64,000 nucleotides of DNA from Pleomorphomonas sp. PLEO (GCF_041320595.1 NZ_CP166625.1:5392001-5456000); one strand, 5' to 3'; counted from the stretch's first letter, positions 8,468 through 17,896 are shown. Translations and numbers: made by a program. Notes: a model not told the origin generated them from the letters alone.

Positions 8468-9223
8468 TCATCCCTTGAGTGAGGCGCCGACGATCTCCCT
8501 GGCTCGCTCAAGATCGTGCAAAGTATCGACGCCGAGCGGCACGTCGTCGACGATGGCCGCGTCGATGCGCATGCCGGCCTCTAGAAGGCGAAGCTGCTCG
8601 AGCCTCTCGCGCTTTTCCAGCGTCGATGGCGGCAGGGTAACGAAGCGGGCGAGCGCCGAGCGGCGATAGGCGTAGAGACCGATGTGGTGATAGAGCGGCC
8701 CGTCGCCATAAGGCGCCGTGGCGCGTGTAAAATAGAGTGCCCTGAGGCGGCGTTCGGCTATCGGCGAGCCAATCACCTTGACCACGTTGGGGTCGACCTT
8801 CTCCTCGTAACGGGTGATCTCGGCAGTCAGTGTCGCGACATCGACGGCAGGATCGAGGAGCGGATCGAAACAAGCCCGTACCGAGGCCGGCGCGATGGTC
8901 GGCAGATCTCCCTGCACATTGACGATCACCTCGATCCTTCCCTCGGGATCGGCCTTGGAAAGAGCCTCGAAGATACGATCTGAACCGCTCGGATGGTCGG
9001 GACGCGTCAGCACTGCCCGGCCTCCGACTGCCTCGATCACCGCCTTGATGGAGGGATGATCGCAGGCGACGACCACCTCGCCGATTCTGGATTCGACCGC
9101 CCGCCGCCAGACATGGACGATCATCGCCTCACCATGAATATCGGCGAGTGGCTTTTCCGGCAGGCGTATCGATCCGAGGCGCGAAGGAATGATCACAAGG
9201 GCGTTCGGCGTTTTTTCGGTCAC
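8468..9223 (-). CDS. kdsB: 3-deoxy-manno-octulosonate cytidylyltransferase
   Basis: Activates Kdo as CMP-Kdo for lipopolysaccharide inner-core synthesis. 251 residues, family-typical. The nucleotide-binding start [28 protein letters not shown] and [10 protein letters not shown] are conserved. The start is GTG (9221-9223, complement) with GGAGG nine bases before it. It precedes pheA on the same strand, a common Rhizobiales arrangement, but the 129-base gap holds a family B repeat, so co-transcription is not certain. Confidence 0.95.
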   Translation of the reverse strand: MTEKTPNALVIIPSRLGSIRLPEKPLADIHGEAMIVHVWRRAVESRIGEVVVACDHPSIKAVIEAVGGRAVLTRPDHPSGSDRIFEALSKADPEGRIEVIVNVQGDLPTIAPASVRACFDPLLDPAVDVATLTAEITRYEEKVDPNVVKVIGSPIAERRLRALYFTRATAPYGDGPLYHHIGLYAYRRSALARFVTLPPSTLEKRERLEQLRLLEAGMRIDAAIVDDVPLGVDTLHDLERAREIVGASLKG

Positions 9224-9448
9224 CTGAAATCCTCCCGACAGGCGGTGACACGACGCCGACCGACACGTTCCCGAGCGGCCGCTTTATAAGGCGCGACGCG
9301 ACCTGAGGATAGTTTGCAGCAACGAGCAAAATCCCGTATATGCTGCCAAGTGTGACCAGAAAACCTCTGGCGCGGTCCACTCTCAGATCGCCAAATGTCA
9401 CGCGCGCCGGGGCGGGCGCCGCGCGACTCCAAGGAGCCGGTGTCCCCG

Positions 9449-10039
9449 ATGTCGCTGCAACCCAACAAGATTCTCGGCGCCGTGCTGGCGGTCGCCGTCG
9501 TCGCTTTTGCTATCGATTTCGTATCCGACCAGATCTTCACCAAACAGGAGCCGACGGCGCCTGGCTATGTGGTGGACATGAAGGCCGCGCCGGCGGTTGC
9601 CGCGACCCAAGCCCCCGCCGCTGCGCAGGCGGATGCCAAGGCACCTGCGGCGGCCGCTGCCGGCGCTTCCTCGGACGTGGCGCCGATCGCCGATCGTCTC
9701 AAGACAGCGGACGCAGCAGCCGGCGAGAAGACCGCCAAGGTCTGTACGGCCTGCCATTCCTTTGCCAACACGGGCGACAACAAGGTCGGTCCCGGCCTTT
9801 GGGAAGTGGTCAACCGCAAGCCGGGCAGTCATGAAGGCTTCAAGTACTCGCAGGGCATGACGACCTTCGGTGAAGGCCATACCTGGGATTTTGCGACGCT
9901 CGACGTCTATCTCACCAACCCCAAGGCTGAGGTGCCGGGCAACAAGATGGCTTTCGCCGGCCTCAAGAAGCCGGAAGACCGCGCCAATGTAATCGCTTAT
10001 CTGCGGTCGCTGTCTGCCAATCCGGCTCCGCTGCCGTAA
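9449..10039 (+). CDS. Membrane-anchored c-type cytochrome (CycM-like)
   Basis: 196 residues: an uncleaved signal anchor at about 8-24, an Ala/Pro-rich linker at about 45-78, and one class I cytochrome c domain. Haem attaches at CTACH (99-103), and Met167 in VPGNKMAFAG is the likely axial ligand. The family passes electrons from the bc1 complex to terminal oxidases at the periplasmic face. The frame extends to 9395, but ATG 9449 follows AAGGAG by 12 bases and starts the family sequence MSLQPNKILG. It is divergent from kdsB, a pairing frequent in Rhizobiales. Confidence 0.9.
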   Translation: MSLQPNKILGAVLAVAVVAFAIDFVSDQIFTKQEPTAPGYVVDMKAAPAVAATQAPAAAQADAKAPAAAAAGASSDVAPIADRLKTADAAAGEKTAKVCTACHSFANTGDNKVGPGLWEVVNRKPGSHEGFKYSQGMTTFGEGHTWDFATLDVYLTNPKAEVPGNKMAFAGLKKPEDRANVIAYLRSLSANPAPLP

Positions 10040-10068
10040 GAGATTTTCTGAACGAGGAACGCTGAGCG

Positions 10069-10099
10069 CGGGCGGCCTTCAGGCCGCCCGTTGTTTTTT
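10069..10099 (+). terminator. Intrinsic terminator of the cytochrome c gene
   Basis: CGGGCGGCC (10069-10077) and GGCCGCCCG (10082-10090) form a 9-bp stem with a TTCA loop, followed by six T at 10094-10099. The right arm and T-run lie inside the last codons of the convergent EamA gene, whose stop is at 10079-10081. Confidence 0.85.
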
Positions 10100-10957
10100 G
10101 GCAAACGCCGGCAGCGGCAACGCGATAGTGGCTAGCCCCAAGAGAATAAGCCCCATGCCGGCGACGCGCTGCGCTGAAAAGGTTTCCCCGAGCACCAGCC
10201 AGGACGACAGCGTGCCGAACAGCGGCACCAGAAGCGAGAAGGGGGCCACCGTCGATGCCGGGTGGTTCTTGAGAAGAAAGCCCCAAAGTCCGAAGCCGAC
10301 CAGGGTTGCCAGCAAAGCGAGGTAAAGGACGGAGCCGGCGCCGACCATGCCGATGCCGGTAACGCCGGAGACAATCGCCGGCCACCCTTCGAAGACGAGT
10401 GACAATAAGAACAACGGAATCGGCGGCACGAGGCTCAGCCAAACCATCATGGCGAGCATGTCGACCTTGTCGGCGCCCCGCATCAGCACGTTGCCGATCG
10501 CCCAACTCGCCGCCGAGGCAATGGTGAGACCGAGGCCGATCGTCGTGAAATCGCCGCCCACCGTCGCAGCAATGGTCAGAAGACCGAGAGCCGCAACACC
10601 GGCACCGGCCAGTTGGCGCGGTTTCGGCCTTTCACCAAGGGCAACCGAGGCGAACAGGATGGTCAGGAAGGCCTGGCTCTGCAACGTCACAGAAGCCAGC
10701 CCCGGTGGCATGCCGAGCTTCATCGCCGGAAACAGGAAGGCGAACTGGCCGACGAATAGCGTCATGCCGATGGCGACCATTCGCGCCGCAGGCACCTTCG
10801 GCCGGGCGAGGAAAAGAGCCGGCAGCGCAGCGACCACGAACCGCAAGGCGGCGAGCAACAGCGGCGGCACCGAACCCAGGCCGAGGCGGATCACCACGAA
10901 GTTGAAACCCCAGATCGCCGTGACGAGGACGGCGAGGGCGATATGGCGAACGGGCAT
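10079..10957 (-). CDS. EamA/DMT-family transporter
   Basis: 292 residues with ten predicted membrane helices in two EamA repeats (about 5-135 and 145-280), beginning AVLVTAIWGFNFVVIRLGLG. The drug/metabolite transporter superfamily includes exporters of amino acids and metabolites; the substrate cannot be read from sequence. It shares its 3' end with the cytochrome c terminator and lies on the same strand just downstream of betI with a 65-base gap, so read-through from betI is possible. Confidence 0.88.
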   Translation of the reverse strand: MPVRHIALAVLVTAIWGFNFVVIRLGLGSVPPLLLAALRFVVAALPALFLARPKVPAARMVAIGMTLFVGQFAFLFPAMKLGMPPGLASVTLQSQAFLTILFASVALGERPKPRQLAGAGVAALGLLTIAATVGGDFTTIGLGLTIASAASWAIGNVLMRGADKVDMLAMMVWLSLVPPIPLFLLSLVFEGWPAIVSGVTGIGMVGAGSVLYLALLATLVGFGLWGFLLKNHPASTVAPFSLLVPLFGTLSSWLVLGETFSAQRVAGMGLILLGLATIALPLPAFAKKQRAA

Positions 10958-11022
10958 GGGCGAAAGGCTCCGGGAGGAAAAGGGAGCCTAGCCGTGCGCT
11001 GCGCCTGACGCAAACTCGGAAA

Positions 11023-11613
11023 TCAGTTTGCCCGCGCGACGGCGGCGAGGCGACCGTCAACGTAATCGCGGAGGATGCCGAGCGCCTCCCCCGGCGAGCG
11101 ATGCAATGTGGGCAAGGCCGCGTGCAACCAAAGCCCATCGATCATCGCCGCGATGCCGCGAGCGAGCGCCACCGCGCCGTCACCGACCAGCGGTCGGAGA
11201 TCGTGTCGGAGGTTTGCTTCCAGTCTCTTCAGGTAGATGGCGAGCAAACGCGCAGCCGCCTTGTCGTGCACCGACTGCATGTAAAAGGCGAGCCAGGTGG
11301 AGATCAATGCCGGCGAGAACTGCTCGGGAGCGAAGCTCGCCTCAAGGATAGCGTCGACGCGGGCACGGGGACCCACGGCTTCGGCGAGGCGACGGCGCGC
11401 GGCGAGCGCGAACTCGCCGAGAAGATGCCGCATGGTCGCCGACAGCAGCTCATCCTTCGAACCGAAATAATGATGGGCAAGCGCCGGCGACACTCCGGCC
11501 CGTTTGGCAATATCGCCCATAGTGACGCCGTTCAGCCCACGTTCGTGAATGGCCGCGACGGTAGCGACGATCAGTTCCTTCCGGCGAATCGGCTGCATGC
11601 CAAGTTTCGGCAT
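11023..11613 (-). CDS. betI: BetI, choline-responsive TetR-type repressor
   Basis: 196 residues. The N-terminus MPKLGMQPIRRKELI closely matches known BetI proteins. It is followed by a TetR helix-turn-helix (TMGDIAKRAGVSPALAHHYF, about 31-50) and the conserved IDGLWLHAAL near the C-terminus. BetI represses glycine-betaine synthesis and choline-uptake genes and is released by choline. It is divergent from choXWV, its likely target, and the operator lies over its own promoter. No betA or betB is in the window. Confidence 0.93.
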   Translation of the reverse strand: MPKLGMQPIRRKELIVATVAAIHERGLNGVTMGDIAKRAGVSPALAHHYFGSKDELLSATMRHLLGEFALAARRRLAEAVGPRARVDAILEASFAPEQFSPALISTWLAFYMQSVHDKAAARLLAIYLKRLEANLRHDLRPLVGDGAVALARGIAAMIDGLWLHAALPTLHRSPGEALGILRDYVDGRLAAVARAN

Positions 11614-11638
11614 CCCCTTCTCCCTTGCTGCTGATCAC

Positions 11639-11668
11639 AGCATATTTTTAATTGACTGCTCAATCAAT
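11639..11668 (-). promoter_or_regulatory. betI promoter overlapped by a BetI-type operator
   Basis: The imperfect 18-base palindrome ATTGACTGCTCAATCAAT (11651-11668) has ATTGA/TCAAT ends like known BetI sites. On the minus strand it overlaps a -35 TTGATT (complement of 11662-11667), which stands 17 bases from a -10 TATGCT (complement of 11639-11644). BetI binding would block RNA polymerase at its own gene. The site is about 215 bases from choX. Confidence 0.7.
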
Positions 11669-11882
11669 AAAAACCAAACAGCGTAGATCTCATTGTTGCA
11701 GGCCGATAAATACACCGAAACACGCGGATTTCCGGTGCGCGAGTGAAGTAATCCACGGCCATTTCCCAAAAAATCGTTGGCAAGCACAGGAAAATGCGTA
11801 TTCATTTCGCTCCACATGGTCATAAACCTTTCATGGGCCGATCGGGTCTCTCTCTCCGAAGGTCCAAGGAGCAAAACCGCCG

Positions 11883-12818
11883 ATGAAGTTCGTCTTTGCC
11901 GCCTTACCGATCGCACTTGCCCTCGCCAGCCCCGCGTTCGCCGCCGATGGCGACGCCTGCACGACGGTGCGTTTCGCCGACGTCGGCTGGACCGATATCG
12001 CCGCCACCACCGGCGCTGCCTCGGCGGTGCTGGAGGGGCTAGGCTATCAGCCGGAGGTACAGCTCCTTGCCTTGCCGGTCACCTTCGCCTCCCTGGCCAA
12101 TGGCGACATCGACGTTTTTCTCGGTAACTGGATGCCGACCATGGCGGCCGACCTCAAGCCCTACGTCGACAAGGGAACGATCGAGGTGACAGGCATCAAC
12201 CTCGAAGGCGCCAAGTACACGCTGGCCGTGCCGAAATACACCTTCGACGCCGGCCTCAAGTCTTTTGCCGACATCACCAAATTCAAGACCGAACTCGAAG
12301 GCAAGATCTACGGCATCGAGCCGGGCAACGATGGCAACCGCTTGATCCTCGGCATGATCAACGACGGCAAGTTCGGCCTCACCGGCTTTGAGCTGGTGGA
12401 AAGCTCCGAGCAGGGCATGCTCGCCGAGGTGAGCCGGGCGGTGAAGGACAAGAAGCCGATCGTCTTCCTCGGCTGGGAGCCGCATCCGATGAATGCCCGC
12501 TTCGAGATGTCCTATCTCGAAGGCGGCGACGACGTGTTTGGCCCGAATTTCGGCGGCGCCACCATCTACACCAACACGCGCAAGAACTTCTCCGCCGACT
12601 GCCCCAACCTCGGCCGCCTCGTCCATAACCTGAAGTTCACCCTGGCTTTCGAAAATGAAGTCATGGGCGACATTCTCGACAATGGCACCGAAGCCAAGGA
12701 TGCCGCCAAGGCGTGGCTGAAAGCCCATCCCGACATGCTCGGCGCCTGGCTCGACGGCGTGACGACCCGCGACGGCAAGGACGGCCTTACCGCAGTGAAG
12801 ACGGCGCTGGGACTCTGA
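11883..12818 (+). CDS. choX: Choline ABC transporter, periplasmic binding protein
   Basis: 311 residues with a signal peptide (about 1-20, ending ASPAFA-A). It belongs to the OpuAC/ChoX group that binds choline, and weakly acetylcholine, through cation-pi contacts. The aromatic positions expected for the cage are present: Trp in ADVGWTD, Trp in FLGNWMP, Tyr in YTLAVPKY and Trp in LGWEPHPM. An AAGGAG site lies 11 bases before the ATG. First gene of choXWV and divergent from betI. Confidence 0.94.
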   Translation: MKFVFAALPIALALASPAFAADGDACTTVRFADVGWTDIAATTGAASAVLEGLGYQPEVQLLALPVTFASLANGDIDVFLGNWMPTMAADLKPYVDKGTIEVTGINLEGAKYTLAVPKYTFDAGLKSFADITKFKTELEGKIYGIEPGNDGNRLILGMINDGKFGLTGFELVESSEQGMLAEVSRAVKDKKPIVFLGWEPHPMNARFEMSYLEGGDDVFGPNFGGATIYTNTRKNFSADCPNLGRLVHNLKFTLAFENEVMGDILDNGTEAKDAAKAWLKAHPDMLGAWLDGVTTRDGKDGLTAVKTALGL

Positions 12819-12850
12819 CGATAACGCGGCGAATGGGGGACTGAGGCATC

Positions 12851-13681
12851 ATGGACTTCCTCACGGCCTACAAGATTCCGGTCGGTCCCTGGGCCAAGAC
12901 GCTGGTCGATTGGCTGACCGCAAACGGCAGCGGCGGCTTCGACGCCGTCGCCGCCGTACTCGGCGGCGCCGTCGGCTGGATCGTTCTGGCGCTGCAGGCC
13001 CCACCGCCGCCGGTGACCGTGGCGCTGATCGCCACGCTGGCCTTCATATTGAAGCGCTCGATCCCGCTTGCCCTATTCGTCGCCGTTTCCCTGCTCTTCA
13101 TCGTCAACCAGGGTTTCTGGAAGGAGACGACACAGACGCTCGCCCTTGTCGTCGCCTCGTCGGCGGTGTGCATGGGCCTCGGCGTACCGATCGGCATTCT
13201 GGCGGCGCGGCGCGCCTGGGCGATGGCGGCGCTCAGGCCGGTGCTCGACCTGATGCAGACGATCCCCACCTTCGTCTATCTCATTCCGGCATTGGTGCTG
13301 TTCGGCCTCGGCATGGTGCCGGGGTTGATCGCCACGGTGATCTTCGCCCTGCCCGCCTCTATCCGCCTCACCGCGCTCGGTGTTTCCTCGACGCCTAGAC
13401 CTTTGCTCGAAGCGGCCGACAGCTTTGGCGCCACGCCATTGCAGCGCCTCGTCAAGGTGGAATTGCCCTACGCCATGCCGCAGATCCTCGCCGGATTGAC
13501 GCAGACCATCATGCTGTCGCTCTCCATGGTGGTGATCGCCGCGATGGTCGGCGCCAACGGTCTCGGCGTGCCGGTGGTCAGAGCGCTCAACACCGTCAAC
13601 ATCGGCATGGGGTTCACCGCCGGTCTTGCCATCGTGCTGATCGCCATCATGCTGGACCGTATGTGCCGGATCCGCGGCTGA
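12851..13681 (+). CDS. choW: Choline ABC transporter, permease
   Basis: 276 residues with about six to seven membrane helices and a binding-protein-dependent permease domain (about 90-270). The EAA loop region reads EAADSFGATPLQRLVKVELP (about 179-198), typical of the OpuAB/ProW/ChoW family. It starts 32 bases after choX with a GAGG site and ends 10 bases before choV, which places it in one operon. Confidence 0.93.
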   Translation: MDFLTAYKIPVGPWAKTLVDWLTANGSGGFDAVAAVLGGAVGWIVLALQAPPPPVTVALIATLAFILKRSIPLALFVAVSLLFIVNQGFWKETTQTLALVVASSAVCMGLGVPIGILAARRAWAMAALRPVLDLMQTIPTFVYLIPALVLFGLGMVPGLIATVIFALPASIRLTALGVSSTPRPLLEAADSFGATPLQRLVKVELPYAMPQILAGLTQTIMLSLSMVVIAAMVGANGLGVPVVRALNTVNIGMGFTAGLAIVLIAIMLDRMCRIRG

Positions 13682-13691
13682 GGAGTTTCTT

Positions 13692-14738
13692 GTGTCACCC
13701 TCCCGCGTTCGCGACGCGCTGCGCTTTGAGCGCGTCGATATCGTCTTCGGCAAAAAGCCGGAGGCGGCCTTTCCACTGATCGATGCCGGCCTCTCCCCCT
13801 CCGAGATCACCGTCGATACCGGCCTCACCGTCGGCGCCATGCAGGCGTCCTTTTCGGTGCGCGAGGGCGAATGCCTGGTGCTGATGGGCCTGTCCGGTTC
13901 GGGCAAGTCAACGCTGATCCGGGCCGTCAACGGCCTCAATCGGGTGAGCCGGGGCCGCCTCTTCGTGCGCGATGGCGAGGAAGAGGTTGATGTCGCCCGG
14001 TGCGATCGTTCGACGCTACGCCGCATCCGCCGTCAACGCGTCGCCATGGTGTTCCAGCAATTCGGCCTGCTGCCCTGGCGGACGGTGGCCGACAACGTGG
14101 CGCTCGGCCTTGAGCTTTCCGGCACGCCCAAGGCGGAAATCGCGGCGCGTGTCGAGGCAGAACTCAAGCGAGTCCATCTCGCCGAATGGGCCGGACGTCG
14201 GGTGCAGGAACTGTCCGGTGGCATGCAGCAGCGGGTCGGCCTTGCCCGGGCGTTTGCCACCGAGGCGCCGATCCTGCTGATGGACGAGCCGTTCTCGGCC
14301 CTCGATCCCCTGATCCGCGACAAGCTGCAGGACGAGTTGATCGGCTTCCGCGCCGAACTGCAACGCACCATCCTGTTCGTCAGCCACGATCTCGACGAAG
14401 CGATGAAGCTCGGCGATCGCATCGCGATCATGGCCGGTGGCCGCGTGGTGCAGGTGGGCACGGCGCAGGAAATCATGCTGGCCCCGGCGACGCCCTATGT
14501 CGCCGAATTCGTCGCCCACATGAATCCGCTCAACGTGCTGCGTGCCGCCGACGTCATGGTACCGGTCGGCGAGAATCCGCCCGACAAAGACGCCACCGTG
14601 GTCGGGCCCTCAACGCCGATCCGCGAGGTGATGGCCGCCTCTGTCGCCAGCGGCAAGCCGGTGCTGGTAGAGGAGAACGGCCAGATCGTCGGAGTGATTG
14701 GCTCCGAAGCGATCGTGAAGGCCATCCTCCGGAAGTAG
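13692..14738 (+). CDS. choV: Choline ABC transporter, ATP-binding protein
   Basis: 348 residues. Walker A is GLSGSGKST, the Q-loop VFQQFGLLPW, the ABC signature LSGGMQQRVGLARA and Walker B ILLMDEPFSALD, followed by the switch histidine in FVSHD. The long N-terminal lead (about 45 residues before the ABC core) and C-terminal CBS-like tail (about 275-345) are typical of the ProV/ChoV group, where CBS modules sense ionic strength. The start is GTG with GGAG seven bases upstream. It ends four bases from the convergent agmatinase gene. Confidence 0.93.
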   Translation: MSPSRVRDALRFERVDIVFGKKPEAAFPLIDAGLSPSEITVDTGLTVGAMQASFSVREGECLVLMGLSGSGKSTLIRAVNGLNRVSRGRLFVRDGEEEVDVARCDRSTLRRIRRQRVAMVFQQFGLLPWRTVADNVALGLELSGTPKAEIAARVEAELKRVHLAEWAGRRVQELSGGMQQRVGLARAFATEAPILLMDEPFSALDPLIRDKLQDELIGFRAELQRTILFVSHDLDEAMKLGDRIAIMAGGRVVQVGTAQEIMLAPATPYVAEFVAHMNPLNVLRAADVMVPVGENPPDKDATVVGPSTPIREVMAASVASGKPVLVEENGQIVGVIGSEAIVKAILRK

Positions 14739-14742
14739 CCCG

Positions 14743-15645
14743 TCAGCCCTTCTTCGCCGACCCGATAAGGCCGAGGTAGTCCCAGATCACCGTGGCCGCG
14801 GCGAGCGCGGTGATCTCGGACACATCATAGGCGGGAGCCACTTCGACGACATCCATGCCGACGAAGTTGATCCCCGTCAGGCTCCGAAGAATAGCTTGGC
14901 TCTGCCAGGGGAGTATCCCGGCGAATTCGGGTGTGCCGGTACCGGGCGCAAAGGCCGGATCAAGGCAGTCGACGTCATAGCTGAAATAGGCCGGGCCGGT
15001 ACCGATCACTTTGCGAACGCGCTCGGCGACCACCGCCGGCCCCAGCGCGTGGACGTCCTGGGCGGTGAGGATGGTGACGCCCTTGCCTATCGTCCAGTCC
15101 CACACCTCGCGCTGCACCGGCGAGCGGATGCCGATCTGGATCATCCGCTGGGGATCGACGAGGCCCTCCTCGATGGCGTGATAAAACGGCGACCCGTGGC
15201 CGTAGACCTGACCGAAATTGTCCGGCCACGTGTCGACGTGGGCGTCGAAGTGAACGAGGCCAAGTGGCGCACCAACTTTGCGGCGCAACGTTCTGAGCAG
15301 CGGCAGCGTAATGCCATGCTCGCCACCGATGGCGAGGAGGTGATCCAGCCCTTCGGCTTGCGCCTCGATCAGCCGATAGCTTTCTGCAAGGTCGCCAAGA
15401 GCGATCGAGAAGTCACCGATGTCGGCGATATCGAGCCGCGTCGGATCGATCCAGAAATGTGGATGATCACCATCGGTCAGCATACGACTGGCCGAGCGGA
15501 CGGCGGCTGGACCCGAGCGGGCGCCGGTGCGGTTGGTAACGCCGATGTCGAGGGGAATGCCGGCCAGCGTGTAGGCGGCGCTACGATTGAAACGGCCGAG
15601 GCCCATGAAGCTCGGGGCGACGGCAAAGGTCGGAGTACCGGACAT
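14743..15645 (-). CDS. speB: Agmatinase-family ureohydrolase
   Basis: 300-residue Mn-dependent amidinohydrolase. The two-metal ligand blocks are intact: GGEH (about 109-112), HFDAHVDTW (about 132-140) and SYDVDCLDPAFAPGTGTPE (about 213-231). Agmatinase would release urea and putrescine from agmatine. The same fold also serves guanidinobutyrase and guanidinase, and sequence alone does not separate them. An AGGAG site precedes the ATG. It stands alone, convergent with choV. Confidence 0.85.
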   Translation of the reverse strand: MSGTPTFAVAPSFMGLGRFNRSAAYTLAGIPLDIGVTNRTGARSGPAAVRSASRMLTDGDHPHFWIDPTRLDIADIGDFSIALGDLAESYRLIEAQAEGLDHLLAIGGEHGITLPLLRTLRRKVGAPLGLVHFDAHVDTWPDNFGQVYGHGSPFYHAIEEGLVDPQRMIQIGIRSPVQREVWDWTIGKGVTILTAQDVHALGPAVVAERVRKVIGTGPAYFSYDVDCLDPAFAPGTGTPEFAGILPWQSQAILRSLTGINFVGMDVVEVAPAYDVSEITALAAATVIWDYLGLIGSAKKG

Positions 15646-15677
15646 GACGCTCCTGCATGTGCGCTTCCGGCACCGCT

Positions 15678-17069
15678 TTATGTCTCGGCGGCGACCGGCA
15701 GATGAATCGCCGCAGTCAAACCGCCGCCGGGCCGATTGGCAAGCGTCAATTCGCCGCCATGAGCGCGAACGATCGAACGCGCCGTGGCAAGACCAAGCCC
15801 CACGCCACCCGTTTCCAGATTGCGCGAGGTCTCCAATCGAGTGAAGGGAGCGAATACTTCCTCCATCTTGTCCTCGGGAATGCCTGGGCCATCGTCATCG
15901 ACAGCGATGACGACGCCGGTCACAGAGCGCTCAAGCCGGACGCGGGCGCGGAGGCCATAGCGGACGGCGTTCTCGACAAGATTGCGCAGAGCACGGCGAA
16001 GAGATACCTGCCTCACCAGCAGATAGAGATGTTCCGGTCCCTCCAGGGTAACGTCATGTCCAAGGTCGGAGAAGTCGGCCGACACCGCCTCGACCAGCGC
16101 CACGAGATCGGTGTTGCGGGACTCTTCGGCGGTCGCGTCGTCGCGCGCAAAGGCCAGCGTCGCTTCGGCCATGTGAGTCATCTCGTCAATGGTATCGACC
16201 ATCCGCTCGCGCGTCTCATCGTCGTCGATGAACTCGGCCCTGAGTCGCAGCGAGGTGAGCGGCGTACGAAGATCGTGGCTGATCGCCGCCACCATGCGCG
16301 TACGGTCAGTGACGAAGCGACTGACACGCGCCTGCATGGCGTTAAAAGCGCGGTTGGCACGAACGATCTCTTCCGGACCACGTTCGGGCAGGTCAGGCAC
16401 GCCCTCGCCACGTCCAAGCCGGTCGGAGGCCTGCGCCAGCTCTCTGAGCGGCTTGGTGATGCGACGCACCGATAGGGCCGTAGCCAGCGAAATGGCAATC
16501 ACCGTCAACAAGGTCGACATGACCACCGGCCAAGCCCAGAGTTGGGGGCGCGGCAGCAGCGTTTCGGAATTGAGCCAAGCGCCATCGGACAGACGCACCG
16601 ACAACGCCAGTGTCGGCGGCCATGGTCGCGGCATCTGTCGGCCACCAGGGCCAAAACCGTTGCCTCGCATCATCTTGTGCTGGTCGCCTTCATCCCGATC
16701 CTTGTCGGCGAACTGAACACGCACCTCCCGTTGAGTCCCGAATATCTCGTTGAGCTTGTCGCGTGTCTCTCCGTCCGGCCAAACCCCGCCAGCTTCTTTG
16801 ACCAGCGGCTCCGGCGTGACCGAATAGCTGATGCGATAGGTACTGAGCGCGCCAAGAATACGATCGCGTTGACCGACGGGTGTTTCCTCGATCAAATTGG
16901 CAAGGGTCGCGATGCGACCGAGCACTTGTTCGCGCGCCGCCGCGTCGATCGCCGATCGCCGGCTTTCGGCGAAGAAAGCCAAGGTTATCATCTGGGCGAC
17001 CAGCACGGCGGCGATCAGCAGTACCGAGAGCTGGCCAACGAGACTGCGAGGGAAGAGGCGCGCCTTCAC
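15678..17069 (-). CDS. EnvZ-type sensor histidine kinase
   Basis: 463 residues. Membrane helices at about 12-34 and 178-200 flank a periplasmic domain. HAMP is about 198-250, the phospho-acceptor His265 sits in AAISHDLRTPLTSLR, and the ATPase domain has RALRNLVENAVRYG, DDGPGIP and GVGLGLATARSI. The periplasmic part carries a Met/Gly/Pro-rich stretch at 131-150 (HKMMRGNGFGPGGRQMPRPW). The GTG start overlaps the stop of the response regulator (GTGA), so the pair is co-translated. The signal is unknown; the neighbouring EF-hand gene may be a target. Confidence 0.93.
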   Translation of the reverse strand: MKARLFPRSLVGQLSVLLIAAVLVAQMITLAFFAESRRSAIDAAAREQVLGRIATLANLIEETPVGQRDRILGALSTYRISYSVTPEPLVKEAGGVWPDGETRDKLNEIFGTQREVRVQFADKDRDEGDQHKMMRGNGFGPGGRQMPRPWPPTLALSVRLSDGAWLNSETLLPRPQLWAWPVVMSTLLTVIAISLATALSVRRITKPLRELAQASDRLGRGEGVPDLPERGPEEIVRANRAFNAMQARVSRFVTDRTRMVAAISHDLRTPLTSLRLRAEFIDDDETRERMVDTIDEMTHMAEATLAFARDDATAEESRNTDLVALVEAVSADFSDLGHDVTLEGPEHLYLLVRQVSLRRALRNLVENAVRYGLRARVRLERSVTGVVIAVDDDGPGIPEDKMEEVFAPFTRLETSRNLETGGVGLGLATARSIVRAHGGELTLANRPGGGLTAAIHLPVAAET

Positions 17070-17794
17070 TCAGACATTTCCTGAACCTCGGCGGCGAAGA
17101 TATAGCCGCCTCCCCAAACGGTCTTGATCAGCTCTGGATTCTTCGGGTCAACCTCGATCTTCTTGCGAAGCCGGCTCACTTGGTTGTCGATGGAGCGGTC
17201 AAAAATCTGCGGCGTGCGACCGGAGGTGAGATCCATCAGCTGATCGCGGTTCAGCACCATGTTGGGGCGCTTCAGGAAGGCCGTCAGCAACTGGAACTCA
17301 GCGGTCGACAGCGGCAGGGCCACGCCGTCGCCGCCAATCAGTTCGCGGCGGCGGGCATCCAGCACGAAGCGGTCGAACTTCAGCTGCCGGGCTTCCAGTG
17401 GGTCGCGAGGCTTGGGGACCGCTTGCGTCCGTCTCAACACGGCGCGGATACGGGCGAGGAGCTCACGGGGGTTGAACGGTTTGGTGACATAGTCGTCGGC
17501 GCCAATTTCCAAGCCAACGACACGATCGGTATCCTCGGCCATGGCGGTGAGCAGGATGACCGGTGTTTCCGAGCTTTCGCGCAGGAAGCGGCAGAGGCTG
17601 AGGCCGTCCTCGCCTGGCATCATGACATCGAGGACAACCAGGTCGACGGCCGCCGCCTTCAAAGCCTTGCGGGCAGCCGCCGCGCTTTCGGACGTTGTCA
17701 CGCGAAAACCGTTCTTCAGGAGATATCGACCGATGAGGTCTCGGATTTCGCGATGGTCGTCGACCACCAAGATATGCGGCTGAGGTTCGGTCAT
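17066..17794 (-). CDS. OmpR-family response regulator
   Basis: 242 residues: a receiver domain (about 7-120) with phospho-acceptor Asp56 in LVVLDVMMPGEDG and conserved VDDH acids, then an OmpR winged helix (about 140-235) with FDRSIDNQVSRLRKKIE and TVWGGGYIF. The frame is open to 17851, but ATG 17794 starts the receiver domain. It forms an operon with the kinase downstream. A tandem TTACCGGT repeat lies 83 bases upstream, between it and the divergent EF-hand gene. Confidence 0.95.
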   Translation of the reverse strand: MTEPQPHILVVDDHREIRDLIGRYLLKNGFRVTTSESAAAARKALKAAAVDLVVLDVMMPGEDGLSLCRFLRESSETPVILLTAMAEDTDRVVGLEIGADDYVTKPFNPRELLARIRAVLRRTQAVPKPRDPLEARQLKFDRFVLDARRRELIGGDGVALPLSTAEFQLLTAFLKRPNMVLNRDQLMDLTSGRTPQIFDRSIDNQVSRLRKKIEVDPKNPELIKTVWGGGYIFAAEVQEMSE

Positions 17795-17876
17795 GACAAA
17801 TACTCGAGCGGTCCGTTTTCCAAGGATAACGATCCGGCGAATCGCTGCCAAAGGAAATGGTATCGAGATGTATCAT

Positions 17877-17896
17877 TTACCGGTGCAGTTACCGGT
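17877..17896. promoter_or_regulatory. Tandem TTACCGGT repeat, candidate response-regulator site
   Basis: TTACCGGT occurs at 17877-17884 and again at 17889-17896, a 12-base period close to one helical turn. OmpR-family regulators usually bind direct repeats spaced about 10-12 bases. It lies in the 221-base gap between the response regulator and the EF-hand gene and could control both. Confidence 0.5.
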
